A stretch of DNA of 64,000 bases. It comes from Phorcus lineatus. Its lineage: Eukaryota > Mollusca > Gastropoda > Trochida > Trochidae. Each line of letters starts with the position of its first letter. Positions within the stretch are counted from its first letter, which is position 1. Below are positions 62,665 through 64,000 of this stretch, piece by piece. The translations under genes were made by a program, and so were the position numbers. Location: assembly GCA_921293015.1 (NCBI GenBank), contig OV121085.1, positions 10,565,731-10,629,730 on the forward strand. The letters are read 5' to 3'. Under the pieces are notes generated by a model. It did not search any database, was not told the origin of the DNA, and worked only from the letters and a program-made list of their open reading frames with translations.

Positions 62665-62800
62665 CACATGCATGCATTGCTTCACGAGATCATCTTTCAA
62701 CATGTGCACACACATGCATTACTCCACGAGATCATCTTTCAACATGTGCACACACATGCATTACTTCACGGGATCGTCTTTCAACATCTGCATGGACATG
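62665..62800 (+). repeat. 42-bp tandem repeat, three copies
   Basis: CATGCATTRCTTCACGAGAT plus CATCTTTCAACATGTGCACA repeats at 62671, 62713 and 62755, with few substitutions. Since 42 is divisible by three, all frames stay open in the repeats. That produces three overlapping pseudo-ORFs with repeated 14-residue units. Confidence 0.9.
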
Positions 62801-62925
62801 CAAAAGAACATATCTATCATTCCCACAGTCTATGGCGCTGCGGCTTGTGATTTATAGAGAGGCGAGACTGACAAATTATTTGAGGTGTTATCGTATGGCG
62901 GTTATTGGGGTAAGGGGACAGTTTT

Positions 62926-62965
62926 GATCCCCCGTCTCCTCATCTCAACGCCGAAGAGGGGGATC
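62926..62965. other. Small hairpin GATCCCCC...GGGGGATC
   Basis: An 8-bp perfect stem (62926-62933 with 62958-62965) and a 24-base loop open a GC-richer block (62.9-63.3 kb). No tRNA, snRNA or known microRNA signature was recognised in it. Confidence 0.4.
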
Positions 62966-64000
62966 GTCGCCTCAATCTACCGTCCCTCCTCCCGTCAAAC
63001 TGATAACATCGGTCGGGAAACACAAGCTCGGATAAAAGTACCCACAAAGGCTTCGTCAGCCAACCTCCGACTCACTGACATCCCGCAGTCTCCCACTTAC
63101 ATACATTATTTCGATATTTTAGATAAGTCGGCCGCTATAAAGACTTGGGTGGTCCACCGAACGGCTTGCAGTTGAGAGGTGTTGAATTGAGTCGGGGAAC
63201 TTATAATATCTGCTTTTATTAACTGTGTCGATGTTCCTGCGATAAGGCCTCACAACACTATTCAGAGGTCTAGAGGATAGATCGGAAAGATGCCAAGACT
63301 CCGTCTTTACTTTCGCCACTACCAAGTTGCTGTGGTAATATAATACCGCTCTAACTTAAATCAAGGATACGATAAACGTGTAACCGTACTTGATCAAACC
63401 ATCGCAACACCTTTCATCACCGTATTCAGTTTCAATACTCCAGATATAATTCTTTTGTACAAAATTCAATTAGCTTAAAATGGATTTTCAAAAGAAGATA
63501 AGGGATGTGGTTAATTCAATTGTAGGCTGACCTCACTGCATACTTAAAATTTATGGGAAGTTTGTTACGGATATGAATATTGAAATGCGAAAAGGATAGG
63601 ACTAGTTGGATCACCTTGTTGAACTCATAGTATAAGTGCGGATTTGTTCACACGTTAACAGATATTTGTTGATACTGAATTCAAATTATCTCTACGTTTA
63701 CAGGGATTTGTTTTAATGGTAGTCTGTTTCTTTTAATGGGGTCGTCGGATTATTAACTGATTTTCACTGATTATTCGTGAAATGCATTGTTTTATGGAAA
63801 ATAAATTAAAGTATATATAACAAGTTTGTCATTCTATCAAATCATTCAAATGTCAACAAGGAACATGTTTACATACTTAATAAGTATGCCATGCAGCTTC
63901 AAAGAAATGTGTAAATATGTTAAACAGAGGCCCGATTTGTCCATTAACAATTATTTTCATTCATTTTCACGGGTAATTTTAGCAAGAAATCATCAAAGAA

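Larger units (their letters stand above)
56250..64000. other. Intergenic, GC-richer blocks at 58.1-59.1 and 62.9-63.3 kb
   Basis: The 58.1-59.1 kb block is the most GC-rich stretch upstream of Brachyury (about 11-12 kb from its ATG). It has several overlapping 64-79 codon frames on the minus strand, none with a recognised domain or good splice context. It may be a distal regulatory element or the promoter of an unseen gene. The rest is AT-rich. Confidence 0.45.

Noticed and set aside
1-64000. CRISPR arrays, prokaryotic operons, integrated virus or reverse transcriptase
   Set aside because: No direct-repeat/spacer pattern, no Shine-Dalgarno-led gene runs, and no open frame long enough or with motifs for polymerase, integrase or transposase.

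Overview
The window is eukaryotic genomic DNA, most likely from a lophotrochozoan and probably a mollusc. It is AT-rich and almost free of long open frames. The genes are split by GT-AG introns, and there are many microsatellites, minisatellites and short foldback elements. The species was inferred from gene content and repeat style only.

The one gene identified with high confidence is the T-box transcription factor Brachyury (T), on the minus strand from 47316 (ATG) to 31960 (TGA). I rebuilt it as seven coding exons: 47069-47316, 41963-42227, 38909-39049, 38573-38634, 36192-36247, 34127-34297 and 31960-32342. All six junctions have GT/AG borders and compatible phases. They sum to 1326 nt, or 441 residues, a normal length for the family. 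The protein has the N-terminal LLNAV motif, a complete T-box (about residues 56-240) and a Pro/Ser/Thr-rich C-terminal half. Upstream of the ATG is a compact promoter-like block with CCAAT boxes, a GC box, forkhead-like sites and an adjacent TCF/LEF-like pair. A poly(A) signal candidate lies about 0.9 kb past the stop.

At the left edge, the last two exons of an unidentified plus-strand gene (1180-1379 and 1981-2683) encode a short coiled-coil-like segment and a 230-residue acidic, Ser/Glu/Gln-rich tail. A decayed tandem copy of the first of these exons sits 142 bp upstream. A possible minus-strand exon (208-379) may belong to a different gene.

The remainder, about 2.7-31 kb and 47.6-64 kb, shows no supportable protein-coding gene. 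This gene-poor setting around a developmental regulator contains GC-richer blocks (about 6.95-7.45, 11.75-12.1, 12.9-13.1, 24.1-24.3, 27.95-28.1, 30.4-30.7, 33.0-33.3, 35.1-35.6, 58.1-59.1 and 62.9-63.3 kb) that are reasonable candidates for regulatory elements. It also holds tandem repeats (12, 42, 51, about 180 and about 186 bp units), a near-perfect 138-bp hairpin element with two diverged relatives, and several notable transcription-factor motif clusters (TCACGTGA octamers, twin CREs, an RFX X-box and a CTCF-like site). I saw no autonomous transposon, tRNA, rRNA, CRISPR array or prokaryotic gene.
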